Shown: positions 10,882-23,059 of the stretch, piece after piece
Position numbering within the stretch: position 1 is the stretch's first letter
How the letters are laid out: every line of letters starts with the position of its first letter
Assembly (NCBI GenBank): GCA_949358305.1
Contig: OX442322.1
Span: forward strand, 744,001 to 808,000
Length of the DNA: 64,000 nt
Direction of reading: 5' to 3'
DNA from: Strigamia acuminata
Taxonomy: Eukaryota > Arthropoda > Chilopoda > Geophilomorpha > Linotaeniidae
Program-made: the position numbers and the translations under genes
The notes under the pieces: model-generated
The model's input: the letters and a program-made list of their open reading frames with translations, nothing else
Told to the model about the DNA's origin: nothing
Database searches by the model: none

Positions 10882-12635
10882 TGTGACGATTCTACTTTTG
10901 GCTGATTTAATAGCCATTTAAGATAGATAAATAATCGGTTTAAACAAGACGTTGCTAGGAGTAGCAACAACCTAACCGAGATAAGCTTACAAAAGTCCGT
11001 GTAAAATGTGAATTCATGACTGAGTAGAAATAACTTACAATATTAGTGTGACATAACATATTTATTACTAAATATTAATGATAACATAATTGGGTTCTTG
11101 ACGCGTGTAAACGGGCGGCATCAACTGGTTGAGGATCCGGGCGAAGCCAAAGGAATACGGCTGACTTGCGGCATCGTCACAAATAACGCTACGGAGACGT
11201 ATTTGGTCCGCAGCTCGAGTATCTAATGATGCGAAGAGTCCTTCGCTTAAATAGGAATATTCGGCAGAATATTCCATGTTCCAAATGAATAAATGTAAAG
11301 TGATTAATGGAATATAACAAATGAATTGTTATAAAAATATTAATTGGGCGGGGACCGTCACGACAATTGAGAGAACGTCGCGGGAGTTGTTGAAACTCCA
11401 TCCGCCAGCATGCCTTACGACGACAAGATCTCATGATCAGGCGCCGAGTATTTAATTGTACGCTTTAAATCGCTATCGGTGGTACCAACCACCAGGTAAA
11501 CATTTCTATGGACTTACCGGGATAAAAAGTATTGCCAATACAGGATTACCAATGCCCGAGTAATTTGTTTAACACGATATATTTTATATATCGTTCACGG
11601 GTTACTAACCCGGAGGGTACAATGGGGCGGGGACCGTCACGACGGTCGAGAGAACCATCGCGGGAGGATTTGACTCCTCCATTCGCCAGCATGCCTTACA
11701 ATGACGGGATCAGTAGATCGAGCACCAGGTAAAATATTAATTGGCCACTGCCGTTGGATTACCATTATCCAGGTAGTTTTTTATCGCAACATCTGAAGAT
11801 ATTACTCACGGGCTACCAACCCGGCGTGTTACCTGTGCATTAGGCCTTTACCGACTTTTAACGTGCGGAAGGACCAATCGAGAAAAGACGGGAACCTGCG
11901 CGGGCTGTTTACAACAGCCATCCTGCAGCGGACTGAGGCCAGTTAGCTGAGGGACCTACTTTCATTTAGCAAGGTCGTACTGTATACGACCGTTATATTA
12001 AGCCACCGTACGAAGTCTAACTGTCCCGTAGAACAGCAAGCTAACGTTACGGGGCCATTTCATGCGAACGCATGTCTATTACCGGAGTTAGCCTTCCCGA
12101 AATAGCCCTACAACAGCAATAACAATATAGTAATGAATACCAACTGTGGAGAGCTGAGGTGGCCTGATGTGTCGATAGAGAAAGTGAAATCAAACAATAA
12201 CAACAATTCAACTACAGACAGTATACGAGTTCAGTTATCAAGCCAGGGGGGTGAGTGGGTGAGAAACTGATGCTTATATAGTTCTGTAGAACTTACTAGA
12301 TTGGCGACAACCAATCAGCGTACGAATCGGCGGATTCGTGGGTCACTAGTCCGGACCTAAAATATGACTATGTCCAGATGGGCCCAGTTGGGGGCAGGAA
12401 GGGTCCAATTGGTTCCCTTCGACAGGTAAGTAATGTGTATATTGATTCGATAGAATCAACATTTGTCAAGTAACTAATACTTAGTTTATATCGAATAAAA
12501 TAGTTATATTTTATTCATCGTGTCTAAATAATTATTTATCACACTTATTAGTTTTATCGAGTTTGAATTACGCGCGTTTGGTAAACAGCGCCATCTATTG
12601 TGAACATTGATAAATACGGATTTGTAATCATCACA
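10882..12635 (-). repeat. gypsy-1 3' LTR
   Basis: 1754 bp, TGTGACGATT…AATCATCACA on the plus strand. On the minus strand it carries a TATA box (ACTATATAAGCATC) about 370 bp from the U3 start, two tandem hairpin-rich units, a 69-codon small ORF (11068-11277) and an AATAAA signal. Confidence 0.92.
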
Positions 12636-13382
12636 CATCTCCCGGTGACAATCATAGAGTTTACCAACTTTTAATTGTCATTCTTATTGTATAAGAAATG
12701 TTCACCTAATTCTATCAAATTAATCCACTTGGTAAGTATTTTATTAAACTTAATCACGTTATTTCTTTCAGAAACTTCGTCACCCGATTAGACTAATCGG
12801 CTTCCCTGTACAGCACAACTCCCGGTTGCTAAGCGACGGAAATGAACTCGTCCGAACATGGATACATGTTCGAGAAAATTAATTTCGATGGAAATTTTAT
12901 TTTTTCCTTCAAATAAACTCTTCAATGCTCATTAATCAACAAGATAATCAATAAAATAAACTTATGCAAAATTTTATTTATCGAAAATCTAACTACTAAC
13001 TTTTTATTACGATTGTCATAAAAAATTATCGAATTTCAACTTGAAATTCTTCAACGCTTCGATCAAAACAAAACAAACACAATTTCCACAAATAATTATG
13101 AAATTCGTAAACAAATCAAACAAACATATATTAATATGATTAGTTCAAAATAAACATCCAAATTGAATTCGAAAACCAAAACAAATTAAATTGAATCCAA
13201 TTTTAAATTAAACTATATTCTTATGAATATTTAAATAATTAGTTCAAGATCTTGAAACCAAACAAACACAACACTCATGAGAATATTTCTTAAATAACTT
13301 CGAATAACACAACAAAACACTTGGAGTATTTTTTAGTCAAAAAATATCCACTCGGAAAATAACAAACGTTAATTTGTCCCTT
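12636..13382 (-). other. gypsy-1 region between ORF3 and 3' LTR
   Basis: About 750 bp of AT-rich noncoding sequence, collinear with 39718-40445 of gypsy-2. The purine-rich minus-strand stretch CACCGGGAGATG next to the LTR edge at 12635 is the probable polypurine tract. Confidence 0.7.
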
Positions 13383-14900
13383 CTATTCCTTCTTCTCGAC
13401 GTCAGTCGAATCTTTCACCTCTGGTTTCTCGACTTCAGCAGAAGTCAGAAAATCAGACTCTTCAGTCACCTCGGTCGAGACGGCGGAAAACACAGCTTCC
13501 TCCGGCGCTTCAATTTCTTCCGGACTCGGAGGTGGAAACGGCAGATCCTCGAGGAGCTCGGCCACGAAATCGATGACGGAAATCATCTCCTCGGCGTCCT
13601 CGAATTGTGCCTCGTCCGAAGTTTCAGACTTAGACGTGGGAGGGACGCTAGACACGTCGGTTACAGCCGCTGGAGGATCCTCCACGGGTTTAGCCGATCC
13701 TTCTACAGCCTGCTGGAGCTTACGAGCTCACCCTCGCGCCAAGATGTTGGTTTGCTGAACTTTGGCAATTTCCTTCGCTCGGTCGAGCGTCAGACATCCT
13801 CGTCCACGTGACATCGTCCTCGGTCGAGCGACTTCTTCCTGCACCTCGCTTCCAACGCTTTCGGCGGCCTGGACAGTTTCAGTAGAAACTTCGGAGTCCT
13901 CGGACGGCGGTGGCGATTGTCGAAGGAGTTCGACTCTTACGCCGGCGTTGGCTTCAGCGCGGGTCCAGGTGAGGAAGCGCGGGTCGATGTACACAGCCTC
14001 GCCGCGGCTGTTCAAAAACAATCGACACTTTGGGCAGTGAGTCCAACATCGCTTCTCGTTTGGCTTAATCCCCTTGACGACGTGGGGTTGAACCTCCTTT
14101 CTCCAGGGCTCCAAACGCGGTCGCGTCTTTTGTCCTCGACAATTTGGGCAACGCATCAATGAAGACCCTGCGGATGCACCGCAGCACCACCCGCAGCCGA
14201 CGCAAAACGGGCAAATCGTCTCTGTTGCCTGGTCTGTCACGATGTTATCGTGCGGAATTCCTGCAACCATGTCACGCTCGCACTGTTCTTTGCGCAGGCG
14301 GGCCTTCTCGTCCTTCTTTCTTGCCTTATTGGCCGCGCGGTATTCGCGGTTGCGAGATACAGGCTCCGAAAAACGTAAAGCGCCCGGCGGCGGCTCATTC
14401 CATCCGTATTCTGATGCCGAAGATTCAGCACCGGCAGGGAGACGTACATCAGACGTTGATTGCCCCGCTACAGTCGGTGCAGTCGCATTCGACGTGTTGA
14501 CGACGGTAGGGGCCACGCTCGCAGTTGGCGGCCGAAATTCTGTCGAATGCGGGGCCAACGGGACGTTGATAGTGTTCGCGGGCGGATATGCCACCTGGGC
14601 CAACGGGGCCAATTGTGCCGACTCATAAACGGTTGGCTGCGCAGATGTGGACGGGGCCTGCATCATCGAATTCAAATCGAGCGGAAGTCCGTCCGGATGG
14701 ACGCTCAGCCAATTTAGCGTTGCGAGTTGCAGCGGCGTCAGGGCGTACATCGAGGCGGGCGCCGTCGGTATCGGTTGGGCCCTCGTGTATGCACGTTCTG
14801 CCGAACGACGCTGTTCGTCACTAGACGAAGTCGATGAGCTCGAGCTTTCATGACGGTGACGTCGATGATCCCGTTTTGAACGGTGTTTACCACCTCCCAT
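13383..14900 (-). pseudogene. gypsy-1 ORF3 (env-position Cys-rich protein), one nonsense codon
   Basis: ATG 14900 to the stop at 13383-13385 is 506 codons, exactly the length of the gypsy-2 copy, with no indel. A single TGA at 13728-13730 replaces a codon that is CGA in gypsy-2. The protein has an Arg/Ser-rich start, a Pro/Ala-rich middle, a cysteine cluster (ICPFCVGCGWCC, RCPNC, CWTHCPKC) and an acidic tail. By eye it differs from the gypsy-2 copy at roughly 40 residues, mostly outside the cysteine cluster. AG lies directly before the ATG on the minus strand, in a pyrimidine-containing context like a splice acceptor. Confidence 0.8.
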
Positions 14901-15967
14901 CTGCACAAGCAAATACATTTTTTTATTAAAAATAATTCCACTCTACAATAATCGTTCCTTGAGTCCAAAGAATAAAAATGTATTGTTCGCAACAAAACAC
15001 ACACAACTCGAGTTATTTATAACCCTTAACACGTGACACTAATGAGTCACATTCCCCTTGTGTTTATGACACGAGAATGGACTCGTCTGACAGAGATTTT
15101 CATCGAAAATCGCAACTCGTTGATTTTTTAAAGGAAAAAACTCTCTTAGTTTTATAAACTATTCAATTCAATCCTCGAATATCAGAATGAACCTTCGTAT
15201 TAATTAATTAACACTTAATACACCGAATATTTCAAATTGAAAACTCATCGCTAAATAATTTATACAAGCCTCGACCGCGACTTGATTTAAATAATTAGTG
15301 CCTACGTACTTAAATTTTAATAATTCATTATCAAAATCTAAACTAAACTATTCGACTGAATAGCTAAACTTCCAGAGTGATTTAATGCCTATTCACGCTT
15401 ATAATAACACGTGAACTTCTAATTTTTTTTGGGACGCCGATATTGCAATTGTTGCGAACAATTTTTCTAATTCTTTGGTCAAAGAATATATTTGAAAACT
15501 AAAGTGAAGTCAAGTCAAGTCAAGTGAAGTGAAGTGAAGTTTTCCTGTTTTGAATGTCCTGCTAACTGAATTAGCGTTGAAATCTCGAGTGAAAAGGGGA
15601 CAAAGGGACGAAGTCACTTATATCCACGTGTGTTACGAAGTGTTTGTGTGCAAGGAACCCTGGGAATTTTATTCCCTATTAATTGTCGGGTTCGAGGTTT
15701 AATCACACCTCGTAAGTCTCGTACCTTCGTGAGAATGCGAGACTATCACTTTTTAAAGTAATTCTCTGTATTTTAGTTATAATACATATAAATCTGACCA
15801 AATAATAAAAAATTCTATCGAATATTTTAATCTATTGCAACAAATTCATAATTTAATATAAATTCAATGATTATCGTAATATCTTGTCCCCCGGTGTTGA
15901 GATTATAAATCACTACACCTGTCAGACATGTAAATAATTACAGTCTCTAAGTTTTGAATAAAACTTA
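14901..15967 (-). other. gypsy-1 pol-ORF3 spacer
   Basis: 1.07 kb without a gene, collinear with 37148-38199 of gypsy-2. It includes a short microsatellite of GTCAA/GTGAA-type pentamers at 15506-15540 (AAGTCAAGTCAAGTCAAGTG), which gypsy-2 lacks. Confidence 0.65.
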
Positions 15968-17566
15968 TCAATTCCAACAGAACTTTGAGGTTTTTCCTCG
16001 TTGTTGGTATGGTTTTTTAAATACTGCAGTGATGTTTCGCACGAAATTTTCATCTGCATATTTAGGGTTTGGTTTTCGTTCTCGTCGTGGACGAGCGCTA
16101 GTTCGCGGAACTATCGGTTGGGGTTTGCGGGGTTTTCGAGGCGGTTTCTTTGGAACTTCGCCTCTTTTCAACGCCGCTTTCCTTTCCATAGCAGTCAATC
16201 GTTGTCTATGTCTATGTTTAGACTTTGTGGGCGCAGATTTGTCAATCTGAACTGGAGTTGAGTCGGATAATTCCATTGGAATTTCTGAGGAATTTTCAGG
16301 AATTAATTCCATTTCTTCAGCATCCGGAAGTTGATTACTTTCGTCCATCCATTTAGGATTTTCTTGTGCTGAGTAAGAGGCGGACTTTTGTCCTACTTTC
16401 CACGTCTCAATCGGATATGAAGGCGTATAGGGATACAATGCTTTAATATTTAATGATTTTTCGATCGAACCATCAGCTAATTTGCGTAATTTATACGCTC
16501 CGCCTGGAAGTACTTTAGTAATTTCCCACGGTCCATCTCTCTTCTCGGCAAAACCAGCAGAAATATTTTTATCTGCGCAAGAGAGGATGTGAGTCTGTTT
16601 CCAGACTAAATCTCCAACTTCGAACTCCATAATTACGAACTTTTGTTTGTGTATTTTTCTATGTCGTTCAAAATTCAATTGAATTCTGCGATGCATCTCT
16701 TGATGCGATCTACGTAATATATCTAATAGTACTCTGACATATTTTTCTGGATTTTCTTTGTCAAATGGATTGGCATGTTTAATAATCTTTGGGTCGAAAG
16801 GTAATGTTACAATCCTTCCCGTGTTAAGCAGCATCGGGCTTGATCCCGTTGCCGATGACACATTATTTCGCATTGCGAACGCAAATTCGTCTAAATAACG
16901 TGGCCATTGCGTGTGCACATCTGTGTACAGAGCCAGCATCGTCTTTATATCTCTATTGGCTCGCTCTGTCGGGTTCGCCTGGGCATGATACGTGCTCGTA
17001 TGAGCCGGGCGAATGTTGTACATTTCGCAATACTCATTGTAAATATCGGAAACAAATTGTTTTCCGTTATCGCTCACAATCTTTTTGGGGTGTCCCCATC
17101 TGTTTGTAACAGATCTTAATTCTTGAACGCAGTTAGCGCTCGTGGCTTTTGTCAAAGCCTTAATTTCAACGAACTTGGTACAATTGTCAATAATGACAAA
17201 TATATACTGGTTTTGGGACCTTCCCGCGGGTTTTGGGCCCATCAAGTCCATGTTAATACATTCCCAAGGATTGGTCATGTTATGCGGTGTGTAAGGAGCT
17301 GCGTGCCTTTTCTGTTGAATAGGCTTGTACTGGGCACAGTGCGTGCAGCTTTTGACGTAGTTCCTGACACTTCTACTCATACCAGGCCAGAAATATATTA
17401 AACGCGTCTTTTCGAGCGTCTTACTCATCCCAGCGTGACCGCTTAGGGGGTGGCCATGACAAGCGAAGAGTACTCGCTTTACGAGTGAACTGGGTCCAAC
17501 GGCTTTAAAGCCATTTCCCGAATCGTTTAATTCCTCTTCGAACGAAGGGTTAAAATAGATGATCAT
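15968..17566 (-). pseudogene. gypsy-1 integrase and Pol C-terminal tail
   Basis: The 532-aa open frame has the integrase zinc segment (HPLSGHAGMSK, then CTHCAQYK) and core residues in MDLMGPKP, SDNGKQF and NPTERANRD (D, D, E present). A GPY/F-like C-terminal domain follows (KRDGPWEITKVLPGGAYKLR), then a very basic tail (KKPPRKPRKPQP). The domain is intact but cut off from RT by frame breaks near 17570-17900. Confidence 0.9.
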
Positions 17567-17620
17567 TTGATCACCATCAACTTCCTTTTTGTCTAAACAA
17601 TAGTTTTTGACTTTGTTTTT

Positions 17621-17911
17621 CTATTCTTTTATTTCAGATTGTGGTATCCCAACAACCTTGTCATTTAATAAATATTCTCGAATGCGTTTGCATTCGGTAT
17701 CTAACAACTGAGCATCTATTATTTCTCTCCGTGTAGGAGGGACTTCTTTAAGTACTTCAGTCAACGCACTGTACAAGGTTTCTTGTACTTCCTCCCCCTC
17801 CCTTTCTTCAGAACATTCTTTAAAATTTTCTGAAAAATGGACACGCACACTAGCCAAATATTCTCGTTTCTCTGGGTCACGATTTAATGAAACAGAAGGA
17901 TTTCGTCCCAC
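17621..17911 (-). pseudogene. gypsy-1 RNase H-integrase linker fragment
   Basis: The 96-residue frame matches the acidic linker preceding integrase in gypsy-2 (about 35220-35500). A stop just left of 17621 and a frameshift at about 17900 isolate it. Confidence 0.8.
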
Positions 17912-18834
17912 TCAGGCCAGTACTGTTTAATTTCGACAGGTTCCACATGATCTCGGAGAGGAATGTCTTCCTCTGTTAGCGGGGCTCTAGAAAGTGCATC
18001 TGCACCTTTTCGAAAAACAATTTTAAAATTTCCACATTGGATTCTTAAGGCCCATCGGCCAAATTTCCCAGATGGTTCAGGCGTTCGCATCAACCATTTC
18101 AGTGCTTCAGCATCTGATTCCAAAGTAAACGTACCATATTCGAGATATGGTTTAAATCGATCGATAGCCCACACGACTGTGAGACATTCAAGTTCGGGCG
18201 TTGTATAACGCTTCTCCGCTCCACGTAAAACTCTGCTTGCGTAAGCCACAGGTCTGGGTACAGAAATGTTTTTCTGTTTCTTTTCATCGAATATTTTGAC
18301 ATCTTGGCAAAGGACAGCTCCTAAGCCTTCATGAGAAGCGTCAGTCATGACGACAAATGGCAGAGTCATGTCTGGTTTGTGTAGACAGTTGTCACCACAA
18401 AGTAGCTCTTTAATTTTATTAAAAGCTTCTGTCTGCTCATCTCCCCATTCAAATGGAGTTTTCTCATTCATCATACGTGTGTATGGTGCGGCGATAGTTC
18501 CGTGATTTGGAACAAACTTCCTGAAGAAGTTAGTCATGCCGTGAAAGCGCTGAATGTCTTTAGCGCACGTGGGGGTGGGAAACTTCATGATTGCCGATAT
18601 TTTATCGGGATCACCGGAGAGACCTTCGGGTTTGATCCAATGACCCAAGAATTTTATTTCTGTACGGCCAAAACGAGATTTTGCTTTATTTATTGTCATG
18701 TTGGCTTGGTTAAGCCTTTCCAAAACATCTCGAACATGTTTGAGATGATGATCCCAATTATCTGAATACACAATTACGTCATCCAAATAAACTAACGCGT
18801 AGTCTTGCAAAGCTGAGCCTAAAATGCCTTCCAT
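17884..18834 (-). pseudogene. gypsy-1 reverse transcriptase palm end and RNase H
   Basis: The catalytic box LVYLDDVIVYSDN and the segments KFLGHWIKPEGL, RFHGMTNFFRKFVPNHG and VVMTDASHEGLGAVL (RNase H) are readable. Compared with gypsy-2, a 15-bp deletion near 18005 removes five codons in the RNase H end (KGADALSR here). The N-terminal half of RT is missing. Confidence 0.9.
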
Positions 18835-19779
18835 CAGACGCTGGAAAGTACAAGGCGCATTGCATTTTGGGCAATGAATGCCCTTCTTTAAACTTAATAC
18901 GATGTTGGGTCACGTTAGTGCACCCAACTTGATCACGAAATACATTCGGTATCGAGTTAACCACTTCGCGAAGTGCTAGTCGTTGTTCTGGAGTGCAGTC
19001 GCTCTCCTCAACTAATTTTTCATCCCAAGTCAACACAGGAGTGTCTGTTAACTCAATTGAGTTGAGAGTGGACGACAGTCCTAAATAATCGAAAGTAATT
19101 CGATTTAACGGGGCGAGGGCCAAATTGGCTTCTTCCGACTCATAAGGGGCGGACCAATTGGGTTTATCTGCACAAGAGAACTCTTGTAAATGTGGATGCG
19201 GACTAATTTTCTTTCTGCGCATGAAATTGTGACCAAGTATCAAGCCACAAACTCGTTTTGCCAAAACGATGAAATTCATTGGTGTAAATTCATCAGCCCA
19301 TTGCACGCACAAAGTTATTTGTCCGACAGGCTTGTGTGCTACGCCTACAGCGTTAACCAACATATTTCTGGGGGCCTCTTGCAAAAATTCTGGCAAAGCC
19401 TGAGTTTCAGACAAGAGTTGTTCCCCGATGTAACATTGAGATGCTCCTGTATCCATGAGCGCGTTGTAGGTGAGTCCACCAATTGTGATCTTCATTCGAG
19501 GATCATCTTTATTATTACCTAAAGTAATATTGTGTAAATTATTACCACCTATGACTCTGTTGAGTCGGCGAAGTCTACAGAATTTCTTCGTGTAGCACTT
19601 GTGTGGAAACAATGTCGGATTTTTTAATTGTTCTGTCATTTTTTGCAGATTTTCATCCACTCCGCCACTATGACTAGTGGCTATTTCAAGACAAGTTGTG
19701 TCAACCTCCATAAATAAAGTCTCCGATGTAGCATTAGCTACTTCTGGGGGATGGAATAAACCTTCGTCCCCCGGATCTA
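18779..19779 (-). pseudogene. gypsy-1 Pol start: protease and RT N terminus
   Basis: Entered by -1 frameshift from gag. The protease motif LMDTGASQCYIG is intact. After KEGHSLPKMQ the sequence jumps to the middle of RT. Compared with gypsy-2 about 380 bp are gone between short AATGC-type repeats, which removes the fingers and the first RT motifs and shifts the frame. Confidence 0.88.
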
Positions 19780-19786
19780 GTTTTTT
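19746..19786 (-). promoter_or_regulatory. gypsy-1 gag-pol -1 ribosomal frameshift signal
   Basis: The minus-strand heptamer A AAA AAC (19786-19780) abuts the gag stop TAG. A 7-nt spacer follows, then a stem of GGGGGA (19772-19767) with TCCCCC (19751-19746). Sequence and spacing are the same in gypsy-2. Confidence 0.8.
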
Positions 19787-20394
19787 GAACTAGTCGCACT
19801 TGAATCAGCAGATTCGCGCTTGATCAAAGTCTTGACCATTTCTGCCAACGAGTTGGTCAGCAAAGTTTGTAACTTATTTTCAAAAGTATTAAGTTTTGCA
19901 TCAAGTTTAGCATCCAGTGTTGCATCCAACACTTCTTGAGTTATCCACCTATTATTAGGACGTTTAGAAGTAAGATCCACAGTCGGGGAGTCCGGGGTAC
20001 TTCGTTTTTGCAACTCTTCAGAGTTGAAATTTGTACGTGGTTTTGGATTTGTACATTCCCGACGCACATGTCCGGGCTGTTTACAGTTATAACAGACTAT
20101 TTGACCACGTCTGGTCTGATCTACTACTCCATTTATTAAATAAACGGCCTCGCACTCCTCAGGTAACTCTTCATCACAAATATTAAGTTGTTCTTGTGAA
20201 TCCAAAGTTAAAGATTTAGCATTTGTCTTCGGCTGAGGACGAGTGTCAGTTTTCCGAGGTGGGAAAACAACTGGATTGGAAATATTTTCCCTTGCTCCAT
20301 TAGCTGTACGACTGTACAAGCCTTTATTTTTCGTTATAACGTTATAAATCTCTGTTAGAGGTAAGTCCGCTAGGCCTTGCGTATGCAAAAGCAA
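19777..20394 (-). pseudogene. gypsy-1 Gag C-terminal part with zinc knuckle
   Basis: The 205-residue frame contains CCHC knuckle CYNCKQPGHVRREC and a coiled-coil-like end, and terminates at the TAG of the frameshift site. It is separated from the capsid part by a frameshift at about 20400-20440. There, a ~33-bp segment present in gypsy-2 (around 32270) is missing. Confidence 0.88.
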
Positions 20395-20398
20395 ATCG

Positions 20399-21936
20399 TT
20401 AGCAGGAGTTACACTCCCGATAAAAAGACTTCCATAACTGGTAATATTTGTGCATAAAGTCGTACAGACTTTCTGTTTCCAGTTGTCTCAATTTCGTTAA
20501 TTGATTCGTCTGCTCTTGTCGAGTGGCCACAAACCGTTCTTTGAACGCCTGTTCAAATATATTCCAAGATATGAAATCTTCTCTCCTCTCATGGAACCAA
20601 CCATGCGCCTGCTCGGTTAGATAACCGGCTACGCCTTTAACAAGCATGTCATCGAGTGACATGTTTCGCAGGAAAGCAACATTTTTTACAATGGTGAGAA
20701 AGCGTTTGCTTTCTTCTGCTCTACTGGAAAATACGGAAATATCTGGGGGCTTCAAACAGTTAGTTTGAGGGACAGGGGCGGAACTTTTTCCTGCCTGCAT
20801 CAACTTGTGCATGGTCGTGGCAATGGACGCGAGGTCATCAGCCGTCATTCCAAAGCTACTGGGGGGGCGCAAATTGTCATTTGACGACCCGCCATTGTTT
20901 GGTTGACTCGAGTTATTTTGACTTGAGCCACCACTATTGGGGTTGAAATTATTCGACCCTCCTTGATTTGACCTACCGTGATTACCAAAGTTTGAATGGT
21001 TATTCGAATTGCTTTGGTTCCCATAATTCGAATGATTATTAGAATTATCCTGATTGTCAAAATTCGGACGGTTGTTCAAACTTTCTTGATTACCAAAATT
21101 CGGACGATAGTTCGAATTACCTGGCGTACCCTGATTCAAATAATTATTTGAATTTCCTTGAGTTCCAGTAGAAGGATTATTTAAATTGTTCGGATTATTT
21201 GGGTTATTCGAGTTCGGAGGAACTGAGTGACCCCTTTGCAAGTTAGGTGCTGGACTAGAATTGTTTGCAAATCTAGAATTTGGGTCAAAACGGTAGTTTG
21301 GACCTCTAGTCGCATTTAAAATTGGATTCAAATTTCCAGCGAGATTCGGACAGCTAGTTGATCCGTTGGGGAAACTTGGAGTAGGGTTGGCCATATTCGG
21401 CGGACCCATATTCGCTCTGTTGAACGTATTCTCAAAATTTCCGGGATTAGTAAATCCCCTTTGTTGGTTGCGAGCGAAGTTATTCAATCGTTGTTGAAAA
21501 GCACGATTAAAGTCTCCTGGTGTCAAATTCGGTTGAGTTTGTCTAGGAGGTTGTTGCGCAGGTTTATTTCTATATCTAGAAATAGGCGTCGAAGGGGTGG
21601 GACTGAAATTGTTTAATCTCTGGCTGGCTGGGGAATGGGGTTGCTCCGACGTAGCACGAGGCGCGTGCACAAAATCTAACACTTTGGTCAAAGATCTAAA
21701 TTGGTTTGGGTTCAAACCGTGATCCTGACAAAATAGTAGGCCGCCTCGGCCTAAATGAGAACCTTCAGGAATGCATTCCTCTTCTCCGGGTGGAGGTAAA
21801 CGCCATTATGGACCGCGTGGTTTCCCACTTCTTCAATTCCATTAGGAACAGGTACAAACCCGGATAGATTCATTCCACCGGTCAAACAAGTTCTTTCCTT
21901 ACCGCGGGTGTTCATGTGATGCTGGTTATTAGTCAT
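20399..21936 (-). pseudogene. gypsy-1 Gag N-terminal and capsid part
   Basis: Gag starts at ATG 21936 (frame 21751-21936) and continues in another frame at 20399-21715 after a deletion/frameshift around 21720-21790. The middle is Asn/Pro/Ser-rich low-complexity sequence. The retrotransposon-Gag capsid segment (GWFHERREDFISWNIFEQAF, ETESLYDFMHKYYQLW) is at the end. Confidence 0.88.
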
Positions 21937-23039
21937 AACTAAACTTAAAACTAAGAAAATTTCCTAAGTCTGAGAGATAACGATGAAATTGCAAACGTTC
22001 AGGAGGATCGCAAACGAAGCAGTGGTCACACTAGTTTGAAAGGAAGTATGGGTACTTCGATACACCTCTCTGATTGGTCAAGTATCAACGCTAGTCTCGC
22101 GAGAGTCCAATCTCGTCCGAGATTGGTGGAAATCACCAAGTTCGTGGAACCGTAATCTTGTCAGATTCCAGTGTTATGACGTAGTCACAAAACAAAATGG
22201 ATACTTTTCAAAGTATTTTAAAAATATCACCGCTTTTATTAATAAAAGAACAATCATCTTTATGAAATTTTAAGGTTTTTTAAAACTCGCAATTTCAATA
22301 GATGCGTCGAGTCGTTTGAATCGACGGCTTTTCTGCACAACACGGGTTGCTAGGCAACACAACAGCGAGAATTCTTCTCCGCTAAATTCGAATGGTATTC
22401 CATTCGTAAAATTCGATTTCAATGGCTTGAGATCATGATTTTTAACCAACATTTTAATGTAGATCAAGTCTGTAAAATATGATAAACCCATTTTAGAAAA
22501 ATATAAATTTTACTTCCTTCGAAAACGTCAATTTTCTTTCTATTTATTTAGACAAATAAATTTAGGTTTAACTTGAAGTCTCAAGCAAAATACATGTGAA
22601 AAATATTCTAAAATTAAAACAACTGTTAAATTGACAGAGTTCTTTAAGAATTCCGTCAAAAGGTCAACTTTTCAAATTAGGCCCGACCGCGTGGTTTTGT
22701 CAGATTTGTCGGCGACAAAATGACGCTACCCGGGCGGAACCAACTTCAACAAGTTCGGGCAAGATTTTCCAATTCTCGTGGTTTGATCATTAGGCCTGAC
22801 CACGCGGTAGAAATTATTAGTTTTGTTAAAACACATAATTTCTCCGACGGAAAATCGGAATAAAGTGAATTACACGTATTTTCTTGCGAGAAGTTCTAAA
22901 ACAGAATAACATATATTAAACACAGATATAATTTTCGTTCAAAATTTATTTTACACAAAAATTTTACTGCAAAATTATACTACTCGAATTCATCATAGGC
23001 ACACAAAACTTCAAAATTTATTTTAAATTTAGGCAGCCT
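21937..23039 (-). other. gypsy-1 leader between primer site and gag
   Basis: 1.1 kb noncoding, collinear with 29600-30707 of gypsy-2. It holds a repeated motif containing AGGCCYGACCRCGYGG at about 22680 and 22793, flanking a ~100-bp segment. Its role is unknown; packaging signals are expected in this part of the RNA. Confidence 0.6.
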
Positions 23040-23057
23040 ATCTCGGTAGAACCTCCA
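23040..23057 (-). other. gypsy-1 primer binding site, tRNA-Gln
   Basis: Minus-strand TGGAGGTTCTACCGAGAT is complementary to the 3' end of eukaryotic tRNA-Gln including CCA (ATCTCGGTAGAACCT-CCA). It lies two bases from the LTR end at 23060. Confidence 0.88.
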
Positions 23058-23059
23058 CT

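Noticed and set aside
12164-12185. CTGATG…GAAA resembling a hammerhead ribozyme core on the plus strand of the gypsy LTR
   Set aside because: The base after CTGATG is U, where the core needs A. No stem II can form between the core halves, and it is antisense to the element.
23040-23057. tRNA-Gln gene fragment
   Set aside because: Only the 3'-terminal 18 bases match, directly beside an LTR and in primer-site orientation. It is a primer binding site.
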